Notes: generated by a model not told the origin, from the letters alone. Shown: positions 6,942 through 14,630, numbered from the stretch's first letter. The stretch: DNA of 64,000 nucleotides from Chelonobacter sp050613185 (GCF_050613185.1 NZ_CP192511.1:1-64000), one strand, 5' to 3'. Numbers and translations: made by a program.

Positions 6942-7232
6942 CTACCCACTCAATCCGATTTTTAGATCCTCAATATTTTCAGGTGTCCATAAGTCCCCGC
7001 CTAATTGGGCGTAACCGGCAATATCTCGCCAATTATCTTCATAGTGCGGATTACCCGTCAAAATGCGTGCCATTTTGGTAGCAATCATCTCTAATGCCTC
7101 TTGCTGTTTCGCATTGAGTTCACCGGCATTGGCATAAATCACGGCTTTGATTTCCTGTGCAACTTTTGCCGTGTCAGCATAATCGCCATAGGTTTGTTGG
7201 CGGTGTTTTAAGGTGGTGTTGATGTTAGTCAT
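6942..7232 (-). CDS. DUF6378-like phage protein
   Basis: 96 aa, helical. The segment EMIATKMARILTGNPHYEDNWRDIAGYAQL is typical of small phage proteins annotated DUF6378, often encoded beside replication or recombination genes. The function is unknown. Its ATG overlaps the stop of the helicase gene by 4 nt. Confidence 0.6.
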   Translation of the reverse strand: MTNINTTLKHRQQTYGDYADTAKVAQEIKAVIYANAGELNAKQQEALEMIATKMARILTGNPHYEDNWRDIAGYAQLGGDLWTPENIEDLKIGLSG

Positions 7233-8614
7233 AGTGTTTCCTTATTTTTCATGGCATTTAATAAAATATCTTGTACCGTGCGTTTGCTGTTGCGCCTTTC
7301 AATCACTAACGCATCAACCGTATGCTTGGCGCAGATGTGGTAAATAAAAACCGGACGATGATGTCCGGCTTGTGCTTGTCGTGTCGGCCCGATACGTTCG
7401 ACGATTTGTTGGTACTGTTCCAAATCCCACCAGTGGCTGAAAAAGACGAGGATATTGCCGCCGTCTTGCAAATTCAGCCCATGTCCGGCACTTGCAGGGT
7501 GTGCAAACAAAATCGGGATTTTTCCAGTGTTCCAATCTTTAATCGTTTTCGGATCAGTATCGAGCAATTTGCCTTGTGGGAAGTGTCGTTGTAGCCGTGC
7601 CAGATCGCTTTTGAAATGATATGCAACCAACACTGGCATTCCGGCGGCTTCTTCAATAATGCTCTCCAACGCTTGCAGCTTGGCATTATGGGTTTCAATC
7701 CAATCACCGCTTTCGGTATAGACCGCACCGCTTGCCAATTGCAGACATTTGAGGGTTTTGGCGGCGGCATTGAGCGCTTCAACCTCTTCATTCTGAATTT
7801 GAGTGAACATCTCTTTTTCAAATTGTTGATACTGCTTTGCGACTTTCGGCGGTAGCTCAATTTCAATTACGGTTTGGATCGGTTCTTCAATATCAAAATA
7901 ATCCGCTGCCTGAATCGACAAGCAGCAATCCGCTAATGCTTTTTGAATTTCAGCTTGTGCATAGCCGTAAGGCTCTTTGCGGCTGAATCCGCTTAAGCCA
8001 AGCGGAATCGAACGAAACCATCGCTCGGTAAATGCCGTGAAGGTATGCCCTAATCGTTCGCCTCGGTCGATGAACCATTGTTGCCCCCACAAATCGATTA
8101 AACCATTCGGCGATGGTGTGCCGGTGAGATTGACCCAACGTTTCACTTTATTATGCGCAACACTTGCCAATGCTCTCGCCCGTTTGCCGCCTTTGCGCGT
8201 GCGATAACTTTTCAACTTGGTGCTTTCATCGGCGATGATCATGGTGAACTGCCAATGATTGCCGAGCGTTTCCACAAGCCAAGGTACGTTTTCATAGTTT
8301 GTAGTGTAGATGTCTGCCGGCGTTGCCAATGCTTTTTGACGTTGGCCAACCGAACCGACAATTGGCTGCACAGTTAGATGACTAAGATGCGCCCATTTGC
8401 GCACTTCGTCTGGCCATGTGCTTTGTGCCACCCGCAAAGGCGCAAGTACCAAAACAGGCGGCTCAATAACACCTGCCAAAAGTAACGCATCAAGTGCGGT
8501 CAGCGTGCTGACTGTCTTGCCTGTTCCCATGCCAGCAAAGATGTTACAGCGTGGGTTTTGGACAATGTAATCAATAATCAGCTTTTGGTATTCTCTAGGG
8601 GAAAAGTCAATCAT
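7229..8614 (-). CDS. SNF2-family DEAD/DEAH-box helicase
   Basis: 461 aa. Start 8614 (MIDFSPREYQ) is preferred over an upstream ATG because it overlaps the upstream VRR-NUC gene by 8 nt and homology begins there. N-terminal RecA-like lobe: Q-motif-like FSPREYQ, Walker A GMGTGKT (about residue 29), motif II ADEST (about 130), motif III LTGTPSPN. C-terminal lobe: motif V-like AGHGLNLQ and motif VI ERIGPTRQ. Such short SNF2 translocases accompany PolA-type polymerases and VRR-NUC proteins in many temperate phages and probably help replication or recombination. Confidence 0.88.
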   Translation of the reverse strand: MIDFSPREYQKLIIDYIVQNPRCNIFAGMGTGKTVSTLTALDALLLAGVIEPPVLVLAPLRVAQSTWPDEVRKWAHLSHLTVQPIVGSVGQRQKALATPADIYTTNYENVPWLVETLGNHWQFTMIIADESTKLKSYRTRKGGKRARALASVAHNKVKRWVNLTGTPSPNGLIDLWGQQWFIDRGERLGHTFTAFTERWFRSIPLGLSGFSRKEPYGYAQAEIQKALADCCLSIQAADYFDIEEPIQTVIEIELPPKVAKQYQQFEKEMFTQIQNEEVEALNAAAKTLKCLQLASGAVYTESGDWIETHNAKLQALESIIEEAAGMPVLVAYHFKSDLARLQRHFPQGKLLDTDPKTIKDWNTGKIPILFAHPASAGHGLNLQDGGNILVFFSHWWDLEQYQQIVERIGPTRQAQAGHHRPVFIYHICAKHTVDALVIERRNSKRTVQDILLNAMKNKETL

Positions 8615-8885
8615 CGAATAACGCCTCAATATCAAAACTATCAACAATCACCACGCCAAACCCTAACTCAGCAATACGTTGATGTTCACGCAGCTGCCCT
8701 GCGGTGGCTTTTCGTCTCGGTGCTTTGCATTCGGCAAAAAATAACTTGCCGCCGGGCAACAAAATCATTCTATCCGGCACATTGCGCCGCGAGGGACTGG
8801 TAAACTTATACGCAATTCCGCCCTTGGCTTTGACAGTTTTCACTAGATGGGCTTCAATTTCAGATTCTCGAATTAATCTATTCAC
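8607..8885 (-). CDS. VRR-NUC domain nuclease
   Basis: 92 aa from a GTG at 8885, preceded by AAGGAG with 9-nt spacing; longer readings upstream overlap another gene and are rejected. VRR-NUC is a PD-(D/E)XK-type fold associated with Holliday-junction and replication processing. Motifs: E near the N-terminus (SEIEAHLV), PDRM, then FAECK as the E-x-K catalytic pair. It lies between a hypothetical gene and the SNF2 helicase with short overlaps on both sides. Confidence 0.85.
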   Translation of the reverse strand: MNRLIRESEIEAHLVKTVKAKGGIAYKFTSPSRRNVPDRMILLPGGKLFFAECKAPRRKATAGQLREHQRIAELGFGVVIVDSFDIEALFDD

Positions 8886-9144
8886 TACGCCACTCTCCTT
8901 TCGGCATCTGAGAGGTAACATCTTCCTTAGCCCACCGTAAAAATTTATCAATTGAAACTTTTGGATAGTGCCTCCCTCTAGCAACTGTTGGGCTATCGTA
9001 CTGTACTGTTCCCAAAACTTTTTCGATATACAGGATTTGGCGATCATTAACCAACCCGAAGGGATCCACTGACTTTCGTTTTGCCGAATAGATATGACCG
9101 ACGATCAAATCATCAACAGTTAGTGCTTTTTGTGTGCTTTCCAT
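8878..9144 (-). CDS. Hypothetical phage protein (88 aa)
   Basis: Start ATG at 9144 with AAAAAGGA upstream, immediately after the polymerase stop. The product has a central HIYSAKRKS segment and a Tyr/Val-rich region that looks like a small beta barrel with a C-terminal helix. No family is recognised. It overlaps the VRR-NUC gene by 8 nt, so it is translationally linked to the replication set. Confidence 0.6.
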   Translation of the reverse strand: MESTQKALTVDDLIVGHIYSAKRKSVDPFGLVNDRQILYIEKVLGTVQYDSPTVARGRHYPKVSIDKFLRWAKEDVTSQMPKGEWRSE

Positions 9145-9146
9145 AA

Positions 9147-11204
9147 TCAATCCTTTTTATACCGATACGCTTCAAACCCTCCGGCATTGAGCGGTAAATC
9201 TTGCGCCCATAGAGGATTGGTAGCGAGTAATCGGCTGAGTGTTTCAGGGGTGTATGCAACGGTGTCCGGTGCTTCGGTTAAAACTTCATCGTGTACCGTC
9301 AATACGATTTGATAACCGCTGTTTTCAATAAGCTGCATATTGTTCGCCATCACATCACGAGCGGCGGCTTGGGTGATATTTTCCGTCAGTTTTCCGGAAT
9401 ATGTGGCTATCCGTCCCCATTTACGACTGTAGGTATTCAGCCCGAAATAGGTGATTTTGCCGTCTTCAATTGCTATGCTTGGATAGCACAACTGACGACC
9501 TGACGGCAGACGAATGCGCAGCCAGTTTTTTGTCCGCAAAAAAGCTAAATCGCGATAGCGGAAGACCTTATCCGACTGTGTAATGGCGTTGCGTACCGCA
9601 CTTTCCACCTCAGACCACAGCTTGACCGTCTGCGGGTGCGCTTCGCGCCACAAGCGTTTCAGTGCGTCGCAGGCGATATAAACCCGTTCGGATAAATCGT
9701 AAGTACGTTTTTGGTCGCTCGCCCAATGCCACGCCGACTTCGCTTGTGCCAAAATGTCAGGATTGATGCTGTCAAACGCATTATCGGCGAGTTCGTCCAA
9801 GTCGAGTTTATAGACTAATGCGAAGTTTAAAAACGCCCCGACACCGCCGCCGTAGCCTAATCCCAACTCCATTACCTTGCCGATTTGCCGTTGCGCTTTG
9901 GTCACCTTTTCAGGGTTCATACGAAAGGATTTGGCATAGGCTAATTTATACAGATCGTGTCCGCTGCCCTTGTCAAAATCCCGAAAGGCTTGTAGTTTCC
10001 ATTTTTCACCGGCAAGCCAAATCAGCATTCGCCCTTCGATATTAGATAAATCCGACACCACCAGTTTTTTACCTTGTGGGGCGATTAAGCAACCGCGCAA
10101 AGCAGAGCTGGCAAGCTCGGTAACATTATCAAAAATCAAATCGGCGGCATCGGCTTTTAGTGCTGTGATACCAAAATCAATATCATCTTGATTCATACTA
10201 GGGCGTGGCAGGTTCTGCGGCTGAAAAATTCGCCCAGCCCACCGCCCAGTACGCCCTGCGCCACAAAATTGCAGCATACCGCGCAGTCTGCCGTCGCTAT
10301 TTACGGCTTGCAGCAGGCGGCGGTATTTTGCGGTTGCTGTGCCGCTTGAATTGAGGCGATTGCGCAATAGCTCTTTGACCGGTTCGGGCAATTCCGGATC
10401 GTCTAATCGCCGTTCAATCGTTGAGGCGGTTAAATCCGGTAACTCAACGCCATATTGCTGTAGTATGTGGTCTAACAGCGCATCGCGTTGGGTGGTGCTG
10501 TGTACTGTGCCATCTGTCATGGTCTGCGCTTGTTGGCGCAATTCGGCTTGTTCTTTTGTCACCGCTCGGATAGCCGCTTCCGCTAAAGTGCGGTCCACGG
10601 CAACGCCCCGATCGTTAATCTTTTGGTCAAGTTGCCACAAGGCTAATTCCCCTGCGATTAAATTCCATGTCGGCAGTCGTTTATGCACTTCTCGCATGGC
10701 GATAATATCGAGCCGTGCGTACGCTTTGAAGCGCAGCCACTCCTCCGGATGTGTGTGGCGGGTTGCCCTGTCCAGCTTGCGGTTTTTGCCCAGTGGTTTG
10801 CAAAAAAGCTGAATCAATTGTTTTCCCGCCTTATCTTTGGCTTTGTCTGTCGGCACGCCAAACACCTCACACAGCTCCGCCAGTGCGCCCGGCAAGCTGT
10901 GCAGATAGGCGATGATCATCGTGTCTAGGAAACGCTGAATACGAAAATCTACCGTTGGCAATGCGTGGCGCAATACGGTGCGGTCAAAGTGCGAATTGTG
11001 AAACATCAAGGTTATCGTCGGGTCGGCAAGATACTGTTTTAAATCCGACGGCATCGGCTCGGCAGTCGCGTCCCACACCTGCACCTCGCCATCATCCAAC
11101 GCATAGGCAAACAGCAATATTTCTACGTTTTCAGCATAGGCGTGAACCCCATTGCGGATCGGGATATCACTGTAAGTTTCCAAATCAGCGTATAGTATCG
11201 GCAT
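9147..11204 (-). CDS. Phage DNA polymerase I-type (family A) with 3'-5' exonuclease
   Basis: 685 aa from ATG 11204, which has GAGG six bases upstream. Residues 1-170 hold a DnaQ-like exonuclease: DLETYS (Exo I), MFHNSHFDR (Exo II) and YARLD (Exo III). The C-terminal half is a family A polymerase: SDLSNIEGRML (motif A, about 385), the KVTKAQRQIGKVMELGLGYG O-helix region (motif B) and TVHDEV (motif C, about 638). It probably replicates the phage genome together with the primase-helicase at 20085 and the DUF2815 protein at 15929. The length is normal for this phage subfamily. Confidence 0.92.
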   Translation of the reverse strand: MPILYADLETYSDIPIRNGVHAYAENVEILLFAYALDDGEVQVWDATAEPMPSDLKQYLADPTITLMFHNSHFDRTVLRHALPTVDFRIQRFLDTMIIAYLHSLPGALAELCEVFGVPTDKAKDKAGKQLIQLFCKPLGKNRKLDRATRHTHPEEWLRFKAYARLDIIAMREVHKRLPTWNLIAGELALWQLDQKINDRGVAVDRTLAEAAIRAVTKEQAELRQQAQTMTDGTVHSTTQRDALLDHILQQYGVELPDLTASTIERRLDDPELPEPVKELLRNRLNSSGTATAKYRRLLQAVNSDGRLRGMLQFCGAGRTGRWAGRIFQPQNLPRPSMNQDDIDFGITALKADAADLIFDNVTELASSALRGCLIAPQGKKLVVSDLSNIEGRMLIWLAGEKWKLQAFRDFDKGSGHDLYKLAYAKSFRMNPEKVTKAQRQIGKVMELGLGYGGGVGAFLNFALVYKLDLDELADNAFDSINPDILAQAKSAWHWASDQKRTYDLSERVYIACDALKRLWREAHPQTVKLWSEVESAVRNAITQSDKVFRYRDLAFLRTKNWLRIRLPSGRQLCYPSIAIEDGKITYFGLNTYSRKWGRIATYSGKLTENITQAAARDVMANNMQLIENSGYQIVLTVHDEVLTEAPDTVAYTPETLSRLLATNPLWAQDLPLNAGGFEAYRYKKD

Positions 11205-11361
11205 TGTGCACCTCACAAAACTGATCGTTATTCTCCACCACCCAAACTCCACCGGCACGTTCGCAACGGTCTTTTTCGGCGGCAACATAATATTCAAAAT
11301 CGCTATCACTCGCCCACAAAAAGCCGACAAGTACCACGATAAATAGAAGCCAATTTTTCAT
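11185..11361 (-). CDS. Small exported or membrane-anchored protein (58 aa)
   Basis: Begins MKNWLLFIVVLVGFLWASDS, a signal peptide or membrane anchor, followed by a short acidic domain with two Cys about 16 residues apart (DRCERAGG..QFCEV). AAGGA precedes the ATG. Its end overlaps the polymerase start by 20 nt. No function is known. Confidence 0.6.
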   Translation of the reverse strand: MKNWLLFIVVLVGFLWASDSDFEYYVAAEKDRCERAGGVWVVENNDQFCEVHNADTIR

Positions 11362-11442
11362 AATGAATTCCTTATGGCTGAAAAAAGGGTGCAAGAAACC
11401 GCACTTTGCCAAAAGCAAGGTGTAAAGTGCGGTGCGGTTAAA

Positions 11443-12021
11443 TTATGGCTTCAATGCCAACTGGGGTTGTTGCGGCTGTTCCGGTTTTGGCTTCGTGCGC
11501 ATCAGCTCAAACACTTGCAGATAGTTTTGCAGGTGGATATTGGCGGCACGCAGATGTTCATCAACATTATGCCGTGCGTTGTAATTGAGCAGCTTAAGCG
11601 CAGGAGAAAGCGTGTCGTTCCACTCTTTTTCAAGGTAGCTGATGTGCTTGGCAACCGCATAGAGATTTTGTCCAAAGGAGGAAAAATCAAAGCTGGCTAA
11701 AGGGTGTGCTTTCGCTGTTGGTTGCGTAATAGTCGCTTTCGTCGCCGATTGGTAGGCTGCTAAATAGCAGTCATGGTAGCGCGCGACCTCGCTGCGCAAA
11801 TGGCAAACCACGTTATCATAAATTGCCGGGTGTAAATCGCGAATTTGGCGCAATCCGTAGTAATCAAAGAACCATTTATAAATGGTGTTGGGGTGTAGCT
11901 GGCGCAGATGTGAAATCCGCATAACGTAACCGCTCAGCGTTTCGATTTGGGTTCGTGTCAGACAAGTGTCGGTTGGGCGGTGATATTGCCGTCCTTTCGG
12001 AATTTGTGTGAACGGCGGCAA
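11443..12021 (-). CDS. C-terminal (ORF6C-like) part of antirepressor, separated by in-frame amber stop
   Basis: A 192-aa reading frame in exactly the same frame as the KilA-N gene upstream, from which it is separated only by TAG at 12034-12036. Its N-terminal 80 residues (TRTQIETLSGYVM...YGLRQIRDLHP) resemble the C-terminal domain of KilA-N/ORF6C antirepressors. A helical region and a Pro/Gln-rich end follow. If translated alone it would start at TTG 12021, with a weak AAGG ribosome-binding site. Otherwise it is the dead half of a broken gene or a readthrough product. Confidence 0.6.
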   Translation of the reverse strand: MPPFTQIPKGRQYHRPTDTCLTRTQIETLSGYVMRISHLRQLHPNTIYKWFFDYYGLRQIRDLHPAIYDNVVCHLRSEVARYHDCYLAAYQSATKATITQPTAKAHPLASFDFSSFGQNLYAVAKHISYLEKEWNDTLSPALKLLNYNARHNVDEHLRAANIHLQNYLQVFELMRTKPKPEQPQQPQLALKP

Positions 12022-12033
12022 AATCTTGCCTTT

Positions 12034-12372
12034 CTATTTGACTGCGCTTTTGCCGATGTTGTGCATTTGCATAAAGGCGCGGATCACCGTCAAATGAAAT
12101 TTCGGGCTGATCCACATGGCGTAGGCGAGGACAAGTTCTTCGCAAGCCCATACACCAGCATTTAATCCGCCTCTGAATGTTTTTTGAGCTAAGCTCATAT
12201 CTGAGCTTTGGTCTTTTTCAATTTCAGCAATCAGATCTTTTGTTTGTTCGAGGCGAATAAAATTACTAGGGCGATAACTTTCAGTTGTGCCACTAGCTTT
12301 GTAAATATCGTTTAATGAGTGTAAACCTTCTAAAGTGCGGATCGAGGTGTTGAGAATTGCTAAGTTTGTCAT
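12034..12372 (-). CDS. KilA-N domain antirepressor, N-terminal half (ends at amber codon)
   Basis: 112 aa from ATG 12372 (AGGAT 7 nt upstream). It begins MTNLAILNTSIRTLEGLHSL. The DNA-binding KilA-N domain includes YRPSNFIRL and RGGLNAGVWACEELVLAYAMWISPKFHLTVIRAF. Such proteins are P1/P22-like antirepressors that inactivate the phage repressor. The expected gene continues in frame through TAG into the ORF6C-like part (11443-12021); together they would make about 309 residues plus the stop position. Expression is probably repressed by a C4-type RNA encoded just upstream. Confidence 0.75.
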   Translation of the reverse strand: MTNLAILNTSIRTLEGLHSLNDIYKASGTTESYRPSNFIRLEQTKDLIAEIEKDQSSDMSLAQKTFRGGLNAGVWACEELVLAYAMWISPKFHLTVIRAFMQMHNIGKSAVK

Positions 12373-12382
12373 GATTTTTATC

Positions 12383-12449
12383 CTACTAGCGATTTTAATT
12401 TGCCCCATTGTTCAGATAGGGTGATCGGGTGCTTGAACACTGCTAGTAG
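12383..12449 (-). promoter_or_regulatory. Leader hairpin and C4 RNA target of the antirepressor mRNA
   Basis: On the minus strand CTACTAGC (12449-12442) can pair with GCTAGTAG (12390-12383), which adjoins the AGGAT ribosome-binding site. Inside lie GTGTTCA and TGAACA, which also pair. The upstream arm (12428-12449) is complementary to the C4-like RNA, so the RNA can compete with or remodel this structure and control translation. Confidence 0.6.
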
Positions 12450-12514
12450 ACAGCCTTTCGTTTTTCCTTGCGGTCTTGTATGTACGAAACGCCACCCGAT
12501 CATAAAATCAGGAT

Positions 12515-12577
12515 AAAAAAATACCGCACTTTAATGCGGTTGTTCCGCTACTAGTCATAGGTGTGTTCAGCACCGTT
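12515..12577 (-). ncRNA. c4: C4-type antisense RNA controlling the antirepressor
   Basis: A short transcription unit with its own promoter (12584-12612) and intrinsic terminator: ACCGCA-TTAAAG-TGCGGT followed by seven T. The predicted RNA is about 63 nt. Two segments, GGTGCTGAACAC and ACTAGTAG, are complementary to the leader of the KilA-N gene at 12428-12440 and 12442-12449, in the same order as the a' and b' arms of the P1/P7 c4 RNA. C4 RNAs are known to repress antirepressor operons in prophages of proteobacteria. The terminator is built from an uptake signal. Confidence 0.75.
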
Positions 12578-12583
12578 AGCAGA

Positions 12584-12612
12584 ATACTACTGAAATTTTA
12601 TTTTTTCGTCAA
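12584..12612 (-). promoter_or_regulatory. Promoter of the C4-type RNA
   Basis: On the minus strand TTGACG, a 17-nt spacer and TAGTAT. The expected start is near 12577, giving the short RNA described above and possibly reading on into the antirepressor. Confidence 0.7.
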
Positions 12613-12665
12613 TAAAGATTTTCAAAAGTGCAGATCAAGGTATTGAGGATAGATAAGTTTGACAT
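12609..12665 (-). pseudogene. Decayed N-terminal stub of a second KilA-N antirepressor
   Basis: An 18-codon frame reading MSNLSILNTLICTFENLY and then stop. It aligns with MTNLAILNTSIRTLEGLHSL of the intact gene downstream. Everything after this point of the second copy is missing, and its stop overlaps the -35 region of the C4 promoter. It shows that the whole antirepressor unit was once duplicated in tandem. Confidence 0.65.
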
Positions 12666-12675
12666 AATTTTGTAC

Positions 12676-12737
12676 CTTAACGTTTAGTAATAAGCCGATC
12701 ACTTAGTTGGTGATCGGGCTTCAACTACCACGTTAAG
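12676..12737 (-). promoter_or_regulatory. Leader hairpin of the decayed antirepressor copy
   Basis: CTTAACG (12737-12731) pairs with CGTTAAG (12682-12676), enclosing a strong inner hairpin GCCCGATCAC / GTGATCGGC (12719-12710 with 12702-12694). The position relative to the stub start codon mirrors the leader of the intact antirepressor. Confidence 0.5.
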
Positions 12738-12819
12738 ATGGCGGAGCTTATTCCCTTACGGTATTCTATTAGGCTCTCTAGACCCGATCATAGACGATCT
12801 ATAACTAAAATTTAGGTAC

Positions 12820-12869
12820 AAAAAAACCGCTTTATTATCGGAGCGAGATAACCGACTTAACGAGATAGT
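12820..12869 (-). ncRNA. Second C4-like antisense RNA
   Basis: Predicted RNA of about 50 nt from a strong promoter (12876-12905) to a T tract at 12826-12820. A 16-nt segment around 12850-12870 matches the complement of the leader hairpin arm at 12722-12737 in 13 of 16 positions, one difference being a G-U wobble. The terminator stem is weak (CGCT/AGCG). The target gene is only a stub, so this RNA may now be an orphan or a decoy. Confidence 0.5.
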
Positions 12870-12875
12870 GGAGTC

Positions 12876-12905
12876 ATCTTAATCCGAAAATGTGCGGTTT
12901 GTCAA
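12876..12905 (-). promoter_or_regulatory. Promoter of the second C4-like RNA
   Basis: On the minus strand TTGACA (12905-12900), an 18-nt spacer and TAAGAT (12881-12876). This is a near-consensus sigma-70 promoter. Confidence 0.65.
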
Positions 12906-12953
12906 ATACTACAAAACAAAAAATTTATTTTGTAAACACGATTTCAAAACCTA

Positions 12954-13496
12954 TTAGGGGAACATAGCGTTAATAATCTCTTTTTTTTCAGTAAACCGAA
13001 TATAATTCAGTTCATCTACTGATAACGTAGTTTTTCTTAAATTATCTTTTTCACTTTTTATATCAATATCACCACTTATAAACCTTACAGTAAACCAATA
13101 GTTAATATTATTGTAATAATCGGATTCTAGTATCAAGCGTGACTTGGCATTTATAAAACATCCATGAGATCCACCATTAAGTTTTTCCTCTAAGAAACAG
13201 ACACCCATTTTTGTATTAATATTCGGTTTTTCCAAATCTATTTTTTCTAGAACTTCTCTTAATAATGGATATTTTTTTAGCTGCTGCAAGGTGCTTGCAT
13301 ACATCCAAACCCATTCATCGACGTTTTTTTTATTCTTTGTAATACGTTCTAAATCGTAAGATATTTCCTGTATTTCATTTATATTGTTTTCTGAAATTGC
13401 ATTTAAATACCGTTCGTTATAGCTCTTGAAAGTATCGTTGGCATAAGCCAACGATACCATAAGAGAAAATATTAAAACTAATACTTTTCTAATCAT
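12954..13496 (-). CDS. Exported protein of unknown function; candidate immunity partner
   Basis: 180 aa with a clear signal peptide (IRKVLVLIFSLMVSLAYA, cleavage after AYA near residue 19). The mature part is helical and charged, with two Cys (VCFLEEKLNGGSHGCF) that could form a disulfide. It is translationally coupled to the upstream 362-aa gene through ATGA. AT-rich codon use and absence of uptake signals set the pair apart from the rest of the prophage. I do not recognise the family. A periplasmic immunity protein is inferred from architecture alone. Confidence 0.65.
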   Translation of the reverse strand: MIRKVLVLIFSLMVSLAYANDTFKSYNERYLNAISENNINEIQEISYDLERITKNKKNVDEWVWMYASTLQQLKKYPLLREVLEKIDLEKPNINTKMGVCFLEEKLNGGSHGCFINAKSRLILESDYYNNINYWFTVRFISGDIDIKSEKDNLRKTTLSVDELNYIRFTEKKEIINAMFP

Positions 13497-14581
13497 TTAA
13501 ATATAAGACTCTTTCTAATCTCTTTACTTGTAGAAGGAACAATCCCACTACCGGAATCATAAGTAAATCTAATATTTAGCACAATAATAATTTCTTTCCC
13601 TCGGTGTATATTTGGAATATCCACTTTTAGATCACCTATGTATTTATAGGCTTGAGGGATAACAATACTTTTATCATTAGGAGATAGCCCCCCTTTATAA
13701 AGGATTTCATCTCCTACCCGTATTTCATAACTAGATACGCTAAAATCACTACTATTTAATACTTGTTTATTCGGCATGTCAATACTAATTGCTGCAGATA
13801 GCTGATTACCAACAAGCGAAATATACCCATATAAACTTCCTGAAGCAGTTGCGCCAACGCCTTCAGCAAGAACATAATTGGGAAAGGTCTCAGATAGTTT
13901 AATTGTTTCACGAGGTAGTGCACTAAAAACCTTCTCTAATTCGGGCTTACTAACATTATAAACCTTAGACAGTTGATTAGCTAAGTCTTTTAAAATTATT
14001 AACATATCAATTAACTTTTGCTTTTCATTAATCTCAGACATTCTATATTTAAGAACAGAGTGTAGCCATAGTCGTAAGCTACCTGTAACAGATAGCATTA
14101 GATCAAAGTCTTCCTTGTGAACTTTAGAAAGTCCAAATTTAGGTATATTATCACTTTCTGCTTTATTTGCAGCAGCACTAGACTGATTGGTTTTTTCTCT
14201 CTGCTTAATAATTTCTTCATATAAAACTTTTATTTTATCAAATAATTGATTAAGCTCAGACAACCCCTTCTCAACTTCAGGAGTCTTAGAAAGTTTTCCG
14301 TACAGCTCCAATAAAATAATATATTGCTCCTCCATTTCTTTAAACATATTAACTTCACTAGGCATCCTATTTAATTTATTCGTCATTTCTGAACTCAGCT
14401 GATTCACTACCGAATGCCTAACAGTTTTATTGGGATCTAGGGATACCCTGTGATTGAAGTTAAGATTCTCAATCCTAAAAGGGTTAGGATCTATTTTGTC
14501 TAATGGAAATTTAGTTTCCTTAATCACTAAATAAGGTTCACGAGCAGTTACTACAATTTCAGGAAGAGTTGTGTGGTTCAT
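13493..14581 (-). CDS. Unknown 362-aa cargo protein; candidate secreted toxin
   Basis: No signal peptide. The N-terminus carries PEIVVTA, which resembles a TonB box (D/E-T-x-V-V-T-A). Residues about 85-225 are largely helical with coiled-coil character. Residues about 230-362 are predicted beta-rich (VGATASGSLYGYISLVG, SSYEIRVGDEILYKGG). It is the first gene of a two-gene unit with its own -10 box, isolated from the early operon by a terminator, and followed with a 4-nt overlap by an exported protein. That gene order fits a toxin-immunity pair but no catalytic motif was recognised. A (TA)6 tract fills the space between GGAG and ATG. Confidence 0.6.
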   Translation of the reverse strand: MNHTTLPEIVVTAREPYLVIKETKFPLDKIDPNPFRIENLNFNHRVSLDPNKTVRHSVVNQLSSEMTNKLNRMPSEVNMFKEMEEQYIILLELYGKLSKTPEVEKGLSELNQLFDKIKVLYEEIIKQREKTNQSSAAANKAESDNIPKFGLSKVHKEDFDLMLSVTGSLRLWLHSVLKYRMSEINEKQKLIDMLIILKDLANQLSKVYNVSKPELEKVFSALPRETIKLSETFPNYVLAEGVGATASGSLYGYISLVGNQLSAAISIDMPNKQVLNSSDFSVSSYEIRVGDEILYKGGLSPNDKSIVIPQAYKYIGDLKVDIPNIHRGKEIIIVLNIRFTYDSGSGIVPSTSKEIRKSLIFK

Positions 14582-14597
14582 ATATATATATATCTCC
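14582..14597 (-). repeat. (TA)n tract between SD and start codon
   Basis: On the minus strand GGAG is followed by (AT)6 and then ATG. A change in repeat number would alter the SD-to-start distance, now 12 nt, which is longer than optimal. Confidence 0.6.
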
Positions 14598-14613
14598 GTT
14601 ATATAAATTAAGT

Positions 14614-14619
14614 ATTATA
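14614..14619 (-). promoter_or_regulatory. -10 box for the cargo pair
   Basis: A perfect TATAAT lies 33 bp upstream of the 362-aa gene and directly after the terminator of the preceding operon segment. No good -35 hexamer is visible at 16-18 nt, so the promoter may need an activator or be weak. Confidence 0.4.
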
Positions 14620-14630
14620 AATAAGCCTAT

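Noticed and set aside
8885..9047. N-terminal extension of the VRR-NUC protein (start at 9047)
   Set aside because: The extension would overlap the hypothetical gene at 8878-9144 over its whole length; a GTG with a strong AAGGAG at 8885 fits the family length.
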